Shown: positions 16,101 to 23,387 of the stretch, piece after piece
Layout: every line of letters starts with the position of its first letter
Position numbering within the stretch: position 1 is the stretch's first letter
DNA from: JBDTMT01 sp033764095
GTDB taxonomy: Bacteria; Desulfobacterota; Binatia; HRBIN30; CADEER01
DNA length: 40,586 nucleotides
Direction: 5' to 3'
Assembly: GCA_033764095.1 (NCBI GenBank)
Contig: JANRJF010000227.1
Coordinates: 1-40,586, forward strand
Notes under the pieces: generated by a model
The model's input: only the letters and a program-made list of their open reading frames with translations
Database searches by the model: none
What the model was told of the DNA's origin: nothing
Made by a program: the position numbers and the translations under genes

Positions 16101-16903
16101 GCCGCGGCGAGATGCCCGCCGCCGACGCGGTGCTCGACCCGCAGGTCGAGCTGCGCGCCCAGGCGGCGCACATCGCCCGCCTGGAGCAGCGCTTCGAGGC
16201 GGTGGTCAACGCCGTCATTCCGATCGGCGTGGCGCTGCTCGGTGCGCGCGACTACCACGCGTTGCTGGAGCGCATCCTGGTCGAGGCGAAGACGCTGTGC
16301 CGCGCCGACGGCGGCACCCTCTACCTGCGCAACGAGCAGGACCAGTTGGAGTTCGTCATCCTGCGCAACGACTCGCTCGGCATCGAGCTGGGCGGCAGCG
16401 GGGGCGAGATCACCTTCCCGGCCCTGCCGCTGTTCGATCCGGTGAGCGGTGAGCCGAACGAGCGCAACGTCGCGACCTACGCGGCGCTGCACGGTCTCTC
16501 GGTGGCGGTCGCCGACGCGTACGACGCCGAGGGCTTCGAGTTCTCCGGCACGCTCGCCTTCGACCGCCACACCGGCTACCGCTCGACCTCCTTTCTCGCC
16601 GTGCCGCTGAAGAACTCCGCCGAGTGCGTCATCGGCGTGCTGCAGTTCATCAACGCGCTCGACGAGGACGGCACGGTGGTGGCCTTCGACGCCGAGCTGG
16701 TACCGGTGGTGGAATCGCTCTCGACGCTGGCCGCCGCGGCGCTCGAGGTCTACCTGCGCGAGGATCATCTGCGCCGCGAGATCCGCGCCCTGCACGTCAA
16801 GATCGACGAGGTGAAGCGGGCCAAGCAGGTGGCCGAGATCGCCGACACCGACTACTTCCGCGAGCTCGAACAGAAGGCGCGATCCCTGCGCCAGCGGCGC
16901 TAG
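16097..16903 (+). CDS. GAF-domain protein, possible cyclic-nucleotide-type sensor
   Basis: 268 aa. An N-terminal helical segment (VELRAQAAHIARLEQRFEAV) leads into a GAF domain (about residues 50-215: LERILVEAKTLCRADGGTLYL at its start, FDRHTGYRSTSFLAVPLKN and VIGVLQFINA at its end). A charged C-terminal coiled coil (LHVKIDEVKRAKQVAEIADTDYF) follows. The D-x-x-TGY-S-SFL-VPL pattern is the type found in GAF domains of PDEs and cyclases and of HD-GYP proteins, some of which bind cAMP or cGMP. No output domain is fused, so it must act through a partner. The ATG at 16097 overlaps the glsA stop, and the ParA-like gene follows after 16 nt. Ligand binding is inferred only. Confidence 0.85.
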   Translation: MSRGEMPAADAVLDPQVELRAQAAHIARLEQRFEAVVNAVIPIGVALLGARDYHALLERILVEAKTLCRADGGTLYLRNEQDQLEFVILRNDSLGIELGGSGGEITFPALPLFDPVSGEPNERNVATYAALHGLSVAVADAYDAEGFEFSGTLAFDRHTGYRSTSFLAVPLKNSAECVIGVLQFINALDEDGTVVAFDAELVPVVESLSTLAAAALEVYLREDHLRREIRALHVKIDEVKRAKQVAEIADTDYFRELEQKARSLRQRR

Positions 16904-16919
16904 CGGTTCCGAGGGCCCC

Positions 16920-17687
16920 ATGTCGAAGATCGTCTCCATCCACTCGTTCCGCGGCGGCACCGGCAAGTCGAACATCACCGCCAACCTCGCCGTGCTCACG
17001 GCGCTGACCGGCAAGCGGGTCGGCATCGTCGACACCGACGTGCAGTCGCCGGGGATTCACGTGCTGTTCGGCTTCGACGAGGACGGCATCGACAAAGCGC
17101 TGAACGACTACCTGTGGGGACGCTGCCCGGTCGAGGAGGCCGCCTACGACGTCAGCGCGGTGCTCGACCAGCACGTCGGCGAACGGCCGCCCGAGGCCGC
17201 CGTCTATCTCATCCCCTCCAGCCTGCGCACCGGCGAGATCGCCCGCGTGCTGCGCGAGGGCTACGACGTGTCGCGCCTGAACGACGGCTTCCGCGAGCTG
17301 CAGCGCGCCCTCAAGCTCGATTACCTGTTCATCGACACCCACCCCGGCGTCAACGAGGAAACCTTGCTTTCAATTGCTATTTCAGATGCTCTGGTGATCG
17401 TGCTGCGCGCCGACAACCAGGACTACCAGGGCACCGCGGTGACGGTGGATCTGGCGCGCCGGCTGGAGACGCCGCGCATCATGCTGGTGGTCAACAAGGT
17501 GCTGCTGCCCTTCCGCTCCGAGTCGGTGAAAGCGAAGATCGGCTCCAGCTACCAGGTGCCGGTCGCCGGAGTGCTGCCGCTGTCCGAAGACGTCGTGCGG
17601 CTGGCCAGCGGCGGCGTGTTCTCGCTCGTCCATCCCGCCCACCAAGTCACCAACGAGCTGCGTGCCATTGCGGCGCAATTGCCATAG
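16920..17687 (+). CDS. ParA/MinD-family P-loop ATPase
   Basis: 255 aa, ATG preceded by GAGGG. The deviant Walker A reads FRGGTGKSNIT (residues 10-20). The signature lysine of ParA/MinD (K-GG-x-GK) is Arg11 here, while the catalytic Lys16 and Ser17 remain. Further motifs are VGIVDTDVQSPG (switch I / A' motif) and YLFIDTHPGVNEETL (Walker B, Asp-Thr-x-Pro-Gly). No C-terminal amphipathic membrane helix like that of MinD is evident. The lack of minC/minE or parB nearby argues against cell-division or partition duty. Sitting between a GAF protein and an envelope lipoprotein suggests an ATP switch in a signalling module. Codons 149-157 are strikingly AT-rich compared with the rest (see findings). 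Confidence 0.9.
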   Translation: MSKIVSIHSFRGGTGKSNITANLAVLTALTGKRVGIVDTDVQSPGIHVLFGFDEDGIDKALNDYLWGRCPVEEAAYDVSAVLDQHVGERPPEAAVYLIPSSLRTGEIARVLREGYDVSRLNDGFRELQRALKLDYLFIDTHPGVNEETLLSIAISDALVIVLRADNQDYQGTAVTVDLARRLETPRIMLVVNKVLLPFRSESVKAKIGSSYQVPVAGVLPLSEDVVRLASGGVFSLVHPAHQVTNELRAIAAQLP

Positions 17688-17697
17688 CGGGTGGAGC

Positions 17698-18795
17698 ATG
17701 CGTCGCTGGTCGCTGCGCGCCACTCTCAGCCTGCTGTCGCTGGCCGTCGTCGGGTGCGGCGGCTCGGGCGGCTCCGGCGGTGGCGGCGTCGACGGGCCGG
17801 GCGTGGTGTGGCCCGACCGCGGCGGCGGCAGCTCGACGACGCTGCCGCCGTCGGTGGTCACCGGGCGCGTCGTCTTCAGCTCCGCCAGCGGCGAGCAGTG
17901 CTGCGTCGCGGTCGATCCGACCCTGCTGACGCCAGCCGGCTCGGCGCTGCTGGTGCTCGACGACCTGCCGCCCGGGCCGGCGACGGTCACCATCGCCGGC
18001 TTTCCGACCGACTTCGCCCCGGCGGTGCCGGGCATCACCGAGACCTGCAAGACCGTGCGCTCGAGCGGCGTCGAGCCATGCGATCCGACCCGCGCCGCGT
18101 CGGCTTCGTTCGAGAGCGCGCCACTGCCGGTCAACATCGTCGCCGGCGCGCAGATCAACCTCGGCGACGTCGCCGTCTCGGCGCTGCCGTTCGTACTGGA
18201 GGGCTTCGCGCCGGCGCAGGACGAGGCGGTGCAGCCGACCGGAGACGAGATCGTCAACTTCGACTTCACCGTCGCCGATGCGGTGACCGGCGTCGCCGCC
18301 GATTCGGTGGCGCTCGACCTCACCGTCAACGTCCCCGACACCACCCAGCCGAGCCAGTTCCGCGCCCTCACCAAGCGCATCCCGCTGACCCTGACGCCGT
18401 GCACTGACGGCAGCGGCAACCCGTGCAACAAGGACGCCGACCAGGACCTTGCCGGCTTCGGCGCCACCGGTATCGCCCAGTACTTCCCCGCCGGGCCGGC
18501 CGAAGTGCGCATCACCGCGCAGAACCTCGCCGACCCGGCGAAAAGCGTCGACTTCCGCTACGCCTTCGAGATCCTGCCGGTGCCCACCGCCACACCGACG
18601 ACGGCGCCGTCGACCGAGACGCCGACCGTCGATGCCGCGGCCGTCGGGCTCGATTCGGCCGCGGACCCGGACGGCGGCGATCGCTCGGCGGATCGGGCGG
18701 TAGGCGGCGCGGACTACAGCGACGGCGATTCGGAGGGCGGCCACGCAGGGCCGCGCTACCCGACGCCCACTCCGACCGAGACGCCGGCACCATGA
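17698..18795 (+). CDS. Lipoprotein of unknown function with Thr/Pro-rich C-terminus
   Basis: 365 aa from ATG 17698 (GGTGGAG just upstream). The signal peptide ends in the lipobox LAVVGC (Cys20), followed by a Gly-rich linker. Residues about 55-290 look like all-beta extracellular domains (VVTGRVVFSSASGEQCCVAV; VNFDFTVADAVTGVAADS; PADPAKS-type strands) with paired Cys. The C-terminus is a Thr/Pro tract (PVPTATPTTAPSTETPT ... PTPTPTETPAP) interrupted by about 40 Asp/Gly/Ala-rich residues. Within that interruption, residues 347-354 are encoded by a copy of an intergenic repeat. No family is recognised. The stop overlaps the start of the TPR gene (ATGA), so the two are coupled. Confidence 0.75.
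   Translation: MRRWSLRATLSLLSLAVVGCGGSGGSGGGGVDGPGVVWPDRGGGSSTTLPPSVVTGRVVFSSASGEQCCVAVDPTLLTPAGSALLVLDDLPPGPATVTIAGFPTDFAPAVPGITETCKTVRSSGVEPCDPTRAASASFESAPLPVNIVAGAQINLGDVAVSALPFVLEGFAPAQDEAVQPTGDEIVNFDFTVADAVTGVAADSVALDLTVNVPDTTQPSQFRALTKRIPLTLTPCTDGSGNPCNKDADQDLAGFGATGIAQYFPAGPAEVRITAQNLADPAKSVDFRYAFEILPVPTATPTTAPSTETPTVDAAAVGLDSAADPDGGDRSADRAVGGADYSDGDSEGGHAGPRYPTPTPTETPAP
18736..18759. repeat. Short dispersed repeat inside the lipoprotein coding region
   Basis: 24 nt identical at 23 positions to the intergenic element at 2764-2787. It is read in frame as GGHAGPRY and lies at the end of a low-complexity stretch that splits the Thr/Pro tract. A CCGCGGCC / GGCCGCGG inverted repeat lies about 70-100 nt before it. 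Confidence 0.7.
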
Positions 18796-20375
18796 CGCCG
18801 CCATCCAGGGCCTGGGGCCTGCTGGTTGCCGTGTGCGCTCTTGCGCTCGGCACGCCGGCCGGCGCCTCCGAGGAATCGCAGGCGCTCGGCGCGCGGGCAG
18901 TGGTGGCGATCAACGCCGGCGACAACGCCAAGGCGCTGCAGCTGCTCGACCAGGCGGTGAAGCTCGACCCGAAGGACGCCGACGTCCACTACCAGCGCGG
19001 CGTCGTGCGCGGCCGCGGCGGCGACACCACCGGCGCCATCGCGGATCTGGAAGCAGCGATGAAGCTGCGGCCGTATTTCCCGGTCGCGGCGCTGGAGCTC
19101 GGCATCGCGCTGATCGACGCCGGCCGCTACGGCGAGGCCATCCCGTACCTGACCCAGGCGCAGAACGTCGCCACGCTCGACGCGCAGGCCTCGTTCTTCC
19201 TCGGCCTGGCGCAGTTGCGCAGCGACCAGTTCGAGGCGGCGCGGCAGAGCTTCGCCCGCGCGCGCCGGCTCGACACCTCGCTCACCCTGGCGACGCAGTA
19301 CTACGAGGGCGTCATCGCCTTCCGCGAGAACGACTACACCACCGCCGAAGCCGCCTTCCGCGGCGTGCAGCGCGACGGACCCACCTCGGCCATGGCGCGC
19401 GAGTCGATGCAGTACATCGACATCATCGAGCGTACCCGGCGCGCCAACTACTCGGCCTTCGGCACCGTGGCGCTGGAGTACGACAGCAACGTCAACCTCG
19501 GCACCAACAACATCGTGCAGGGCTCGGTGACCGGCAAGGGCGACTGGCGCGTCGTCCTGAACGGCGGCGGCCGCTGGGTGCCGCTGCGCATCGACCGCTT
19601 CAGCGTGGCGCTCAGCTACGAGTTCTTCCAGAGCCTGCAGTTCCGCCTGCACGACTTCAACCTGCAGGACAACCGCCCGGCGGTGCAGCTGCAGTACGAC
19701 TTCGACGACGTCTCGATCGGCATGCTCGGGCGCTACGACTACTACCTGCTGGATACCGACAGCTTCGCGCAGGAAGTCACGTCCTTCCCGTGGGTGTCGG
19801 TGCGCGAGAGCGGCATCGGGCGCACCGACTTCTACTACCGCATGCAGTGGCGCAACTATAAGCAGCCCGGCTACCAGTCGCTCGACGGGTTCTACAATTA
19901 CCCCGGGGTTCGCCAGTTCTTCGATATCGGTGATGGCCCGGATCAGCAGATCTTCTTCGGCTACCAGATGGCGGTCAGCGCGCCGGATCGCAGCGGCACG
20001 CTGGAGCAGGAGGCGCTGAACGAAGCGTACATGTACTTCGCCCAACAGGCGGAAGTCGGTGTGCGCTGGGCGTTGCCGTACGAGCTGCTCGGCGAGGCGG
20101 TCTACCGCTACGAGCATCAGGCGTATCCGAACGCGAGTCGCTGCTTCCAGCCGAACGGCAACAACGCCAATTGTATGTTCAGCGATCCCACCAGCGGGGC
20201 GCGCCGGCGCGACGACGACCACCGCATCATCCTGTCGCTCGAGCGGCCACTCTCCGAGCTCTGGGAGCACCTCTTTGTGGTGGTATCGTACTTCGGAACG
20301 TTCAATGATTCGAACAAGCAGGACTTCGAGTATGATCGCCAAATTGGCTCGCTCGGCCTGTCGGTGAGGTTCTGA
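18792..20375 (+). CDS. TPR protein with C-terminal outer-membrane beta-barrel
   Basis: 527 aa. Signal peptide (WGLLVAVCALALGTPAGAS), then about five to six TPR units from residue 30 to 215 (ALQLLDQAVKLDPKDADVHYQRG; AIADLEAAMKLRPYFPVAALELG; AIPYLTQAQNVATLDAQASFFLG; AARQSFARARRLDTSL). From about residue 225 alternating strands begin with VALEYDSNVNLGTNN and end in GSLGLSVRF, a final-Phe barrel signature. This TPR-plus-barrel design matches DUF560/SLAM-like surface proteins and similar export-linked proteins. Predicted location: periplasmic TPR hub with an outer-membrane barrel. It starts on an overlap with the lipoprotein stop, and FecR follows after 2 nt. The client protein is unknown. Confidence 0.85.
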   Translation: MTPPSRAWGLLVAVCALALGTPAGASEESQALGARAVVAINAGDNAKALQLLDQAVKLDPKDADVHYQRGVVRGRGGDTTGAIADLEAAMKLRPYFPVAALELGIALIDAGRYGEAIPYLTQAQNVATLDAQASFFLGLAQLRSDQFEAARQSFARARRLDTSLTLATQYYEGVIAFRENDYTTAEAAFRGVQRDGPTSAMARESMQYIDIIERTRRANYSAFGTVALEYDSNVNLGTNNIVQGSVTGKGDWRVVLNGGGRWVPLRIDRFSVALSYEFFQSLQFRLHDFNLQDNRPAVQLQYDFDDVSIGMLGRYDYYLLDTDSFAQEVTSFPWVSVRESGIGRTDFYYRMQWRNYKQPGYQSLDGFYNYPGVRQFFDIGDGPDQQIFFGYQMAVSAPDRSGTLEQEALNEAYMYFAQQAEVGVRWALPYELLGEAVYRYEHQAYPNASRCFQPNGNNANCMFSDPTSGARRRDDDHRIILSLERPLSELWEHLFVVVSYFGTFNDSNKQDFEYDRQIGSLGLSVRF

Positions 20376-20377
20376 TC

Positions 20378-21202
20378 ATGATGCGATTCGCGTTTGCACC
20401 TCTGGTGGCGTTGGTCGGCCTGGTGACGGTGGCCGCAGCGGAGGACGTCGGCTCGGTGGCGACCGTGCGCGGCGTCGCCGAGATCGGGCGCGGCGGCACG
20501 TTCACGCCGGCGGCGATCGGCACGGCGGTGCAGCTCGGCGACACGCTGCGCACCGGCGACGGCATGATGCGCGTCGTCTTCCGCGACGACAGCGTCGTCG
20601 ACGTCACCGAGAACTCGACCGTCGTCGTCGACAAGCAGGTCTTCAATCCCGACGCCGGGCAGTACAGCTCGCTGCTGCGCCTGGTCGCCGGCAAGGCGCG
20701 CGCGCTGGTCAACGAGGTCTACGGCACCACGCCCGGATCGAGCTACGAGATCGAGACGCCGACCGCGGTTGCCGGCGTGCGCGGCACGTCCTTCTGGATC
20801 GTCTACGACGCCGCGCGCGACGCCACCGACGTGATCGGCATCCAGGGCCGCATCCAGGTGCGCAGCCTGGCCGAGCGTCTGAACGACACGGTCTACGTCA
20901 CCGCCGCCGAAGGCACCACCGTGTTCCGCGGCATGGCGCCGACCACACCGGAACCGGTCGGCGACGACTACCTGCGCTACGAGGACGCGGTTCTGCAGCC
21001 GCTGGCGCTCGGCAGCGTCGGCAGCATCGCCTCGAACAACACGGTGAAGGGCGGCGAGAGCGTTCCGGCGCCCGATCGCGCGCCCTCGTCCGGCGGGCTC
21101 GCCAACCAGGTCGGGCGCGACGAGCTGCGCAATCCCGGCGACGTCGCCGGCCAGCCGCTCAACGTGGGCGATGGCCGCGGCCGCCTCGGCGTCCCCTTCT
21201 GA
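20378..21202 (+). CDS. Exported FecR-domain protein
   Basis: 274 aa (ATG 20378, GGTGAGG upstream; a second ATG follows at once). Signal peptide MMRFAFAPLVALVGLVTVAAA. The FecR domain covers about residues 50-155: TAVQLGDTLRTGDGMMRVVFRDDSVVDVTENSTVVVD, then a SYEIETPTAVAGVRGTSFWIVYD block, the core FecR 'T-v-G-VRGT-f' motif. The C-terminus is low-complexity and Gly/Pro-rich. Classical FecR proteins are membrane anti-sigma regulators, but this one lacks an N-terminal cytoplasmic anti-sigma part. It is of the stand-alone periplasmic type often found next to CHASE2 cyclases and TPR proteins. Likely a periplasmic partner of the neighbouring barrel or CHASE2 domain; inference from context. Confidence 0.88.
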   Translation: MMRFAFAPLVALVGLVTVAAAEDVGSVATVRGVAEIGRGGTFTPAAIGTAVQLGDTLRTGDGMMRVVFRDDSVVDVTENSTVVVDKQVFNPDAGQYSSLLRLVAGKARALVNEVYGTTPGSSYEIETPTAVAGVRGTSFWIVYDAARDATDVIGIQGRIQVRSLAERLNDTVYVTAAEGTTVFRGMAPTTPEPVGDDYLRYEDAVLQPLALGSVGSIASNNTVKGGESVPAPDRAPSSGGLANQVGRDELRNPGDVAGQPLNVGDGRGRLGVPF

Positions 21203-21217
21203 AGCAAGCATCCGGCA

Positions 21218-21249
21218 TCAGCGGTCAGCGGCTGAACGCTGACCGCTGA
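21218..21249. repeat. Perfect palindrome 'TCAGCGGTCAGCG' upstream of the cyclase
   Basis: 13-nt arms (21218-21230, 21237-21249) with a 6-nt loop, ending 11 nt before the GTG start at 21261. It occupies nearly the whole FecR-cyclase gap (58 nt) and would form a stable RNA hairpin where the ribosome site should be. No good Shine-Dalgarno sequence is visible between the hairpin and GTG. Confidence 0.75.
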
Positions 21250-21260
21250 CGGCTCGCCCC

Positions 21261-23384
21261 GTGCGCTCGCGCTGGCTGATCCCGCTCTGCGTCGCGCTGG
21301 CGATGGCCGGCGCGCTGGGCGCGCTGCGGGCGGTCGGCTTTCGACCATTGGCGGCGCTGGAGGCGCGCGCCTTCGACGCGCGCCTGACGCTGCGCGGCAA
21401 GCAGGCCGCCAGTGACGAGGTCGTCGTCGTGTCGGTCGATGACGCGAGCCTGGCGGAGATCGGCCGCTGGCCGTGGACGCGGCCGCAAGTCGGCGACCTG
21501 CTGGCGCGTATCAACGCCGGCGCCCCGAAGGTCATCGGCGTCGACCTGGTGCAGTCGGAGCCGACCGCGGGTTCGGCCGGCGCACAGGACGACACCGCGC
21601 TGGTCGACTCGGTGCGCGCCGCGCGCCGCATCGTGCTCGGCTATTACTTCGATTTTCGCCGCGCCGTACAGGACGACCCGGAGAGCCCCTACGACGGCGA
21701 GAGTGCCTACGCGCTCGTGCAACGCTCGCCTGGCGCCGACGACAACGCCGTACGCCAGGGGCGCGTCGCGGTGCGCAACCTGCCGGCGCTGAGCGCCGCC
21801 GCCGCCGGGCTCGGCTACTTCAACTTCATGCCGGAGTCGGACGGCTTGTACCGGCGCGCCACGCTGGCGATCCGCTTCCACGATCGCGTCGTGCTGCCGT
21901 TGTCGCTCGCCATGTTGCAGTTCGCCTGGCCCGATCGACCGACGGCGATCCGCTTCGGTCCGCTCGGCGTCGAGTCGGTGCGCATCGGCGACATCCAGCT
22001 GCCGGTGCGCCCCGATGGTCAGATGCTGATCAACTACCGCGGCCCGGCCCACACCTTTCACTACGTCTCGGCGGCGGACGTGCTGACCGGGCGCACCCCG
22101 CCCGAGGTGTTCCGCGACAAGTACGTGGTGCTCGGCATCAGCGCGATCGCGGTCGCCGACATCCGCGCCACGCCGGTGGACGGCAGCCTGCCCGGCGTCG
22201 AGATCCACGCCACGCTGCTCGACAACATCCTGCGCCGCGAGTTCATCGCCCAACCGACCTGGAGCGGGCCCGACCTGCTGGTCATCCTGGCGCTGTCGCT
22301 GCTGCTCGGCGCGGCGCTGCCGTTCACGCGCGGCTTCGCCAGCGCGGCGCTCGCGGCGGTGGTGATCGTCGGCTACCTGGCGCTCAGCCAGTACCTGTTC
22401 ACGCACGCCGGCCTGGTGCTCGCCGCGGTTTCGCCGGCGTTGGCCGGCGCGTTGACCTACACCGCGATCAGCCTGCACCACTTCCTCACCGTCGACCGTG
22501 AGAACCGCCGTACGCGGCGCACGCTGGAGATGTATCTCAGCCCGGCGCTCGCCCGGTACCTGAGCGAGCGGCCCGAGATGCTGCGCCTGGGCGGCGAGAA
22601 GAGCGAGCGCTCGGTGCTGTTCTCCGATCTGCAGGGCTTCACCAAGATGTCGGAGGGGCTGGCGCCGGAGCAGCTGGTGCTGCTGCTCAATGAGTACCTC
22701 GGCGACATGACCGACTGCGTCTTCGGCGAGGACGGCATGCTCGACAAGTACGTCGGCGACGGCGTGATGGCGGTGTGGGGCGCGCCGGTGGCGCAGGCCG
22801 ATCACGCCCTGCGCGCCTGCCGCAGCGCGCTGGCGATGGTCGACAAGCTGGCAGTGATCAACGCGCGCAACGCCGCGCGCGGCTGGCCGACGTTGCGCGT
22901 GCGCATCGGGCTCAACAGCGGGCCGATGGTGTTCGGCAACATGGGCTCGGCCGGCCACCTCAGCCTGACGGTGATGGGCGACAACGTGAACCTCGGCGCC
23001 CGCCTGGAGGGCATCAACAAGTATTACGGCAGCACCATCATCGCCAGCGAGGCGACGGTCGTCGCCTGCGGCGACGCACTGGTGCTGCGCGAGCTCGACC
23101 GCGTGCGCGTGCGCGGACGCGCCCAGGCAGTGCGCATCTACGAGGTGCTCGGCCTGCGCGGCAGCGAAGCGCGCTGGGCGCCGGTCCTGGAGCCCTTCGC
23201 GCGCGGCCTGGCGGCATTCCGCAACCGCGACTGGGACACCGCGCGCGCCGCCTTCGAGGCGACGCTACGCGCCAAGCCGCAGGACGGCCCCTCGGAGTTC
23301 TACCTGCGCAAGTGCGAGAAGTTCGCGCAGACCCCACCCGACGCGACGTGGGAAGCGGTGACCTCGTTCGAGGAAGCGGGGTAG
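21261..23384 (+). CDS. CHASE2-domain class III adenylate/guanylate cyclase
   Basis: 707 aa, GTG start. One N-terminal TM helix, then an extracytoplasmic CHASE2 domain (about residues 30-325: VVVVSVDDASLAEIGRWPW, GVDLV, YVVLGISAIAV, GVEIHATLLDNIL), three TM helices (about 335-410), then the catalytic domain (450-630) and a short helical tail. Catalytic residues are in place: metal ligands Asp456 (LFSDLQGFT) and Asp500 (VGDGVMA), purine-recognising Lys496 (LDKYVGD), and Asn577/Arg581 (NVNLGARLE). Thr570 stands at the second base-recognition position where class IIIa enzymes have Asp. That K/T pair is the class IIIb pattern; members such as Spirulina CyaC make cAMP and respond to bicarbonate. 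Product and ligand are inferred. Confidence 0.95.
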   Translation: MRSRWLIPLCVALAMAGALGALRAVGFRPLAALEARAFDARLTLRGKQAASDEVVVVSVDDASLAEIGRWPWTRPQVGDLLARINAGAPKVIGVDLVQSEPTAGSAGAQDDTALVDSVRAARRIVLGYYFDFRRAVQDDPESPYDGESAYALVQRSPGADDNAVRQGRVAVRNLPALSAAAAGLGYFNFMPESDGLYRRATLAIRFHDRVVLPLSLAMLQFAWPDRPTAIRFGPLGVESVRIGDIQLPVRPDGQMLINYRGPAHTFHYVSAADVLTGRTPPEVFRDKYVVLGISAIAVADIRATPVDGSLPGVEIHATLLDNILRREFIAQPTWSGPDLLVILALSLLLGAALPFTRGFASAALAAVVIVGYLALSQYLFTHAGLVLAAVSPALAGALTYTAISLHHFLTVDRENRRTRRTLEMYLSPALARYLSERPEMLRLGGEKSERSVLFSDLQGFTKMSEGLAPEQLVLLLNEYLGDMTDCVFGEDGMLDKYVGDGVMAVWGAPVAQADHALRACRSALAMVDKLAVINARNAARGWPTLRVRIGLNSGPMVFGNMGSAGHLSLTVMGDNVNLGARLEGINKYYGSTIIASEATVVACGDALVLRELDRVRVRGRAQAVRIYEVLGLRGSEARWAPVLEPFARGLAAFRNRDWDTARAAFEATLRAKPQDGPSEFYLRKCEKFAQTPPDATWEAVTSFEEAG

Positions 23385-23387
23385 GAA

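Noticed and set aside
15008..16903. A single 631-codon open frame spanning the glutaminase region and the GAF gene, suggesting a fusion protein
   Set aside because: Its first two thirds are the wrong frame of glsA (Arg/Ala/His-rich, no family pattern), while glsA itself is a clean gene in another frame. The GAF protein starts at ATG 16097 with a classical ATGA overlap.
20378..21202. FecR-type anti-sigma regulator of iron uptake
   Set aside because: No ECF sigma factor or TonB receptor gene is adjacent, and the protein begins with a signal peptide instead of a cytoplasmic anti-sigma segment.
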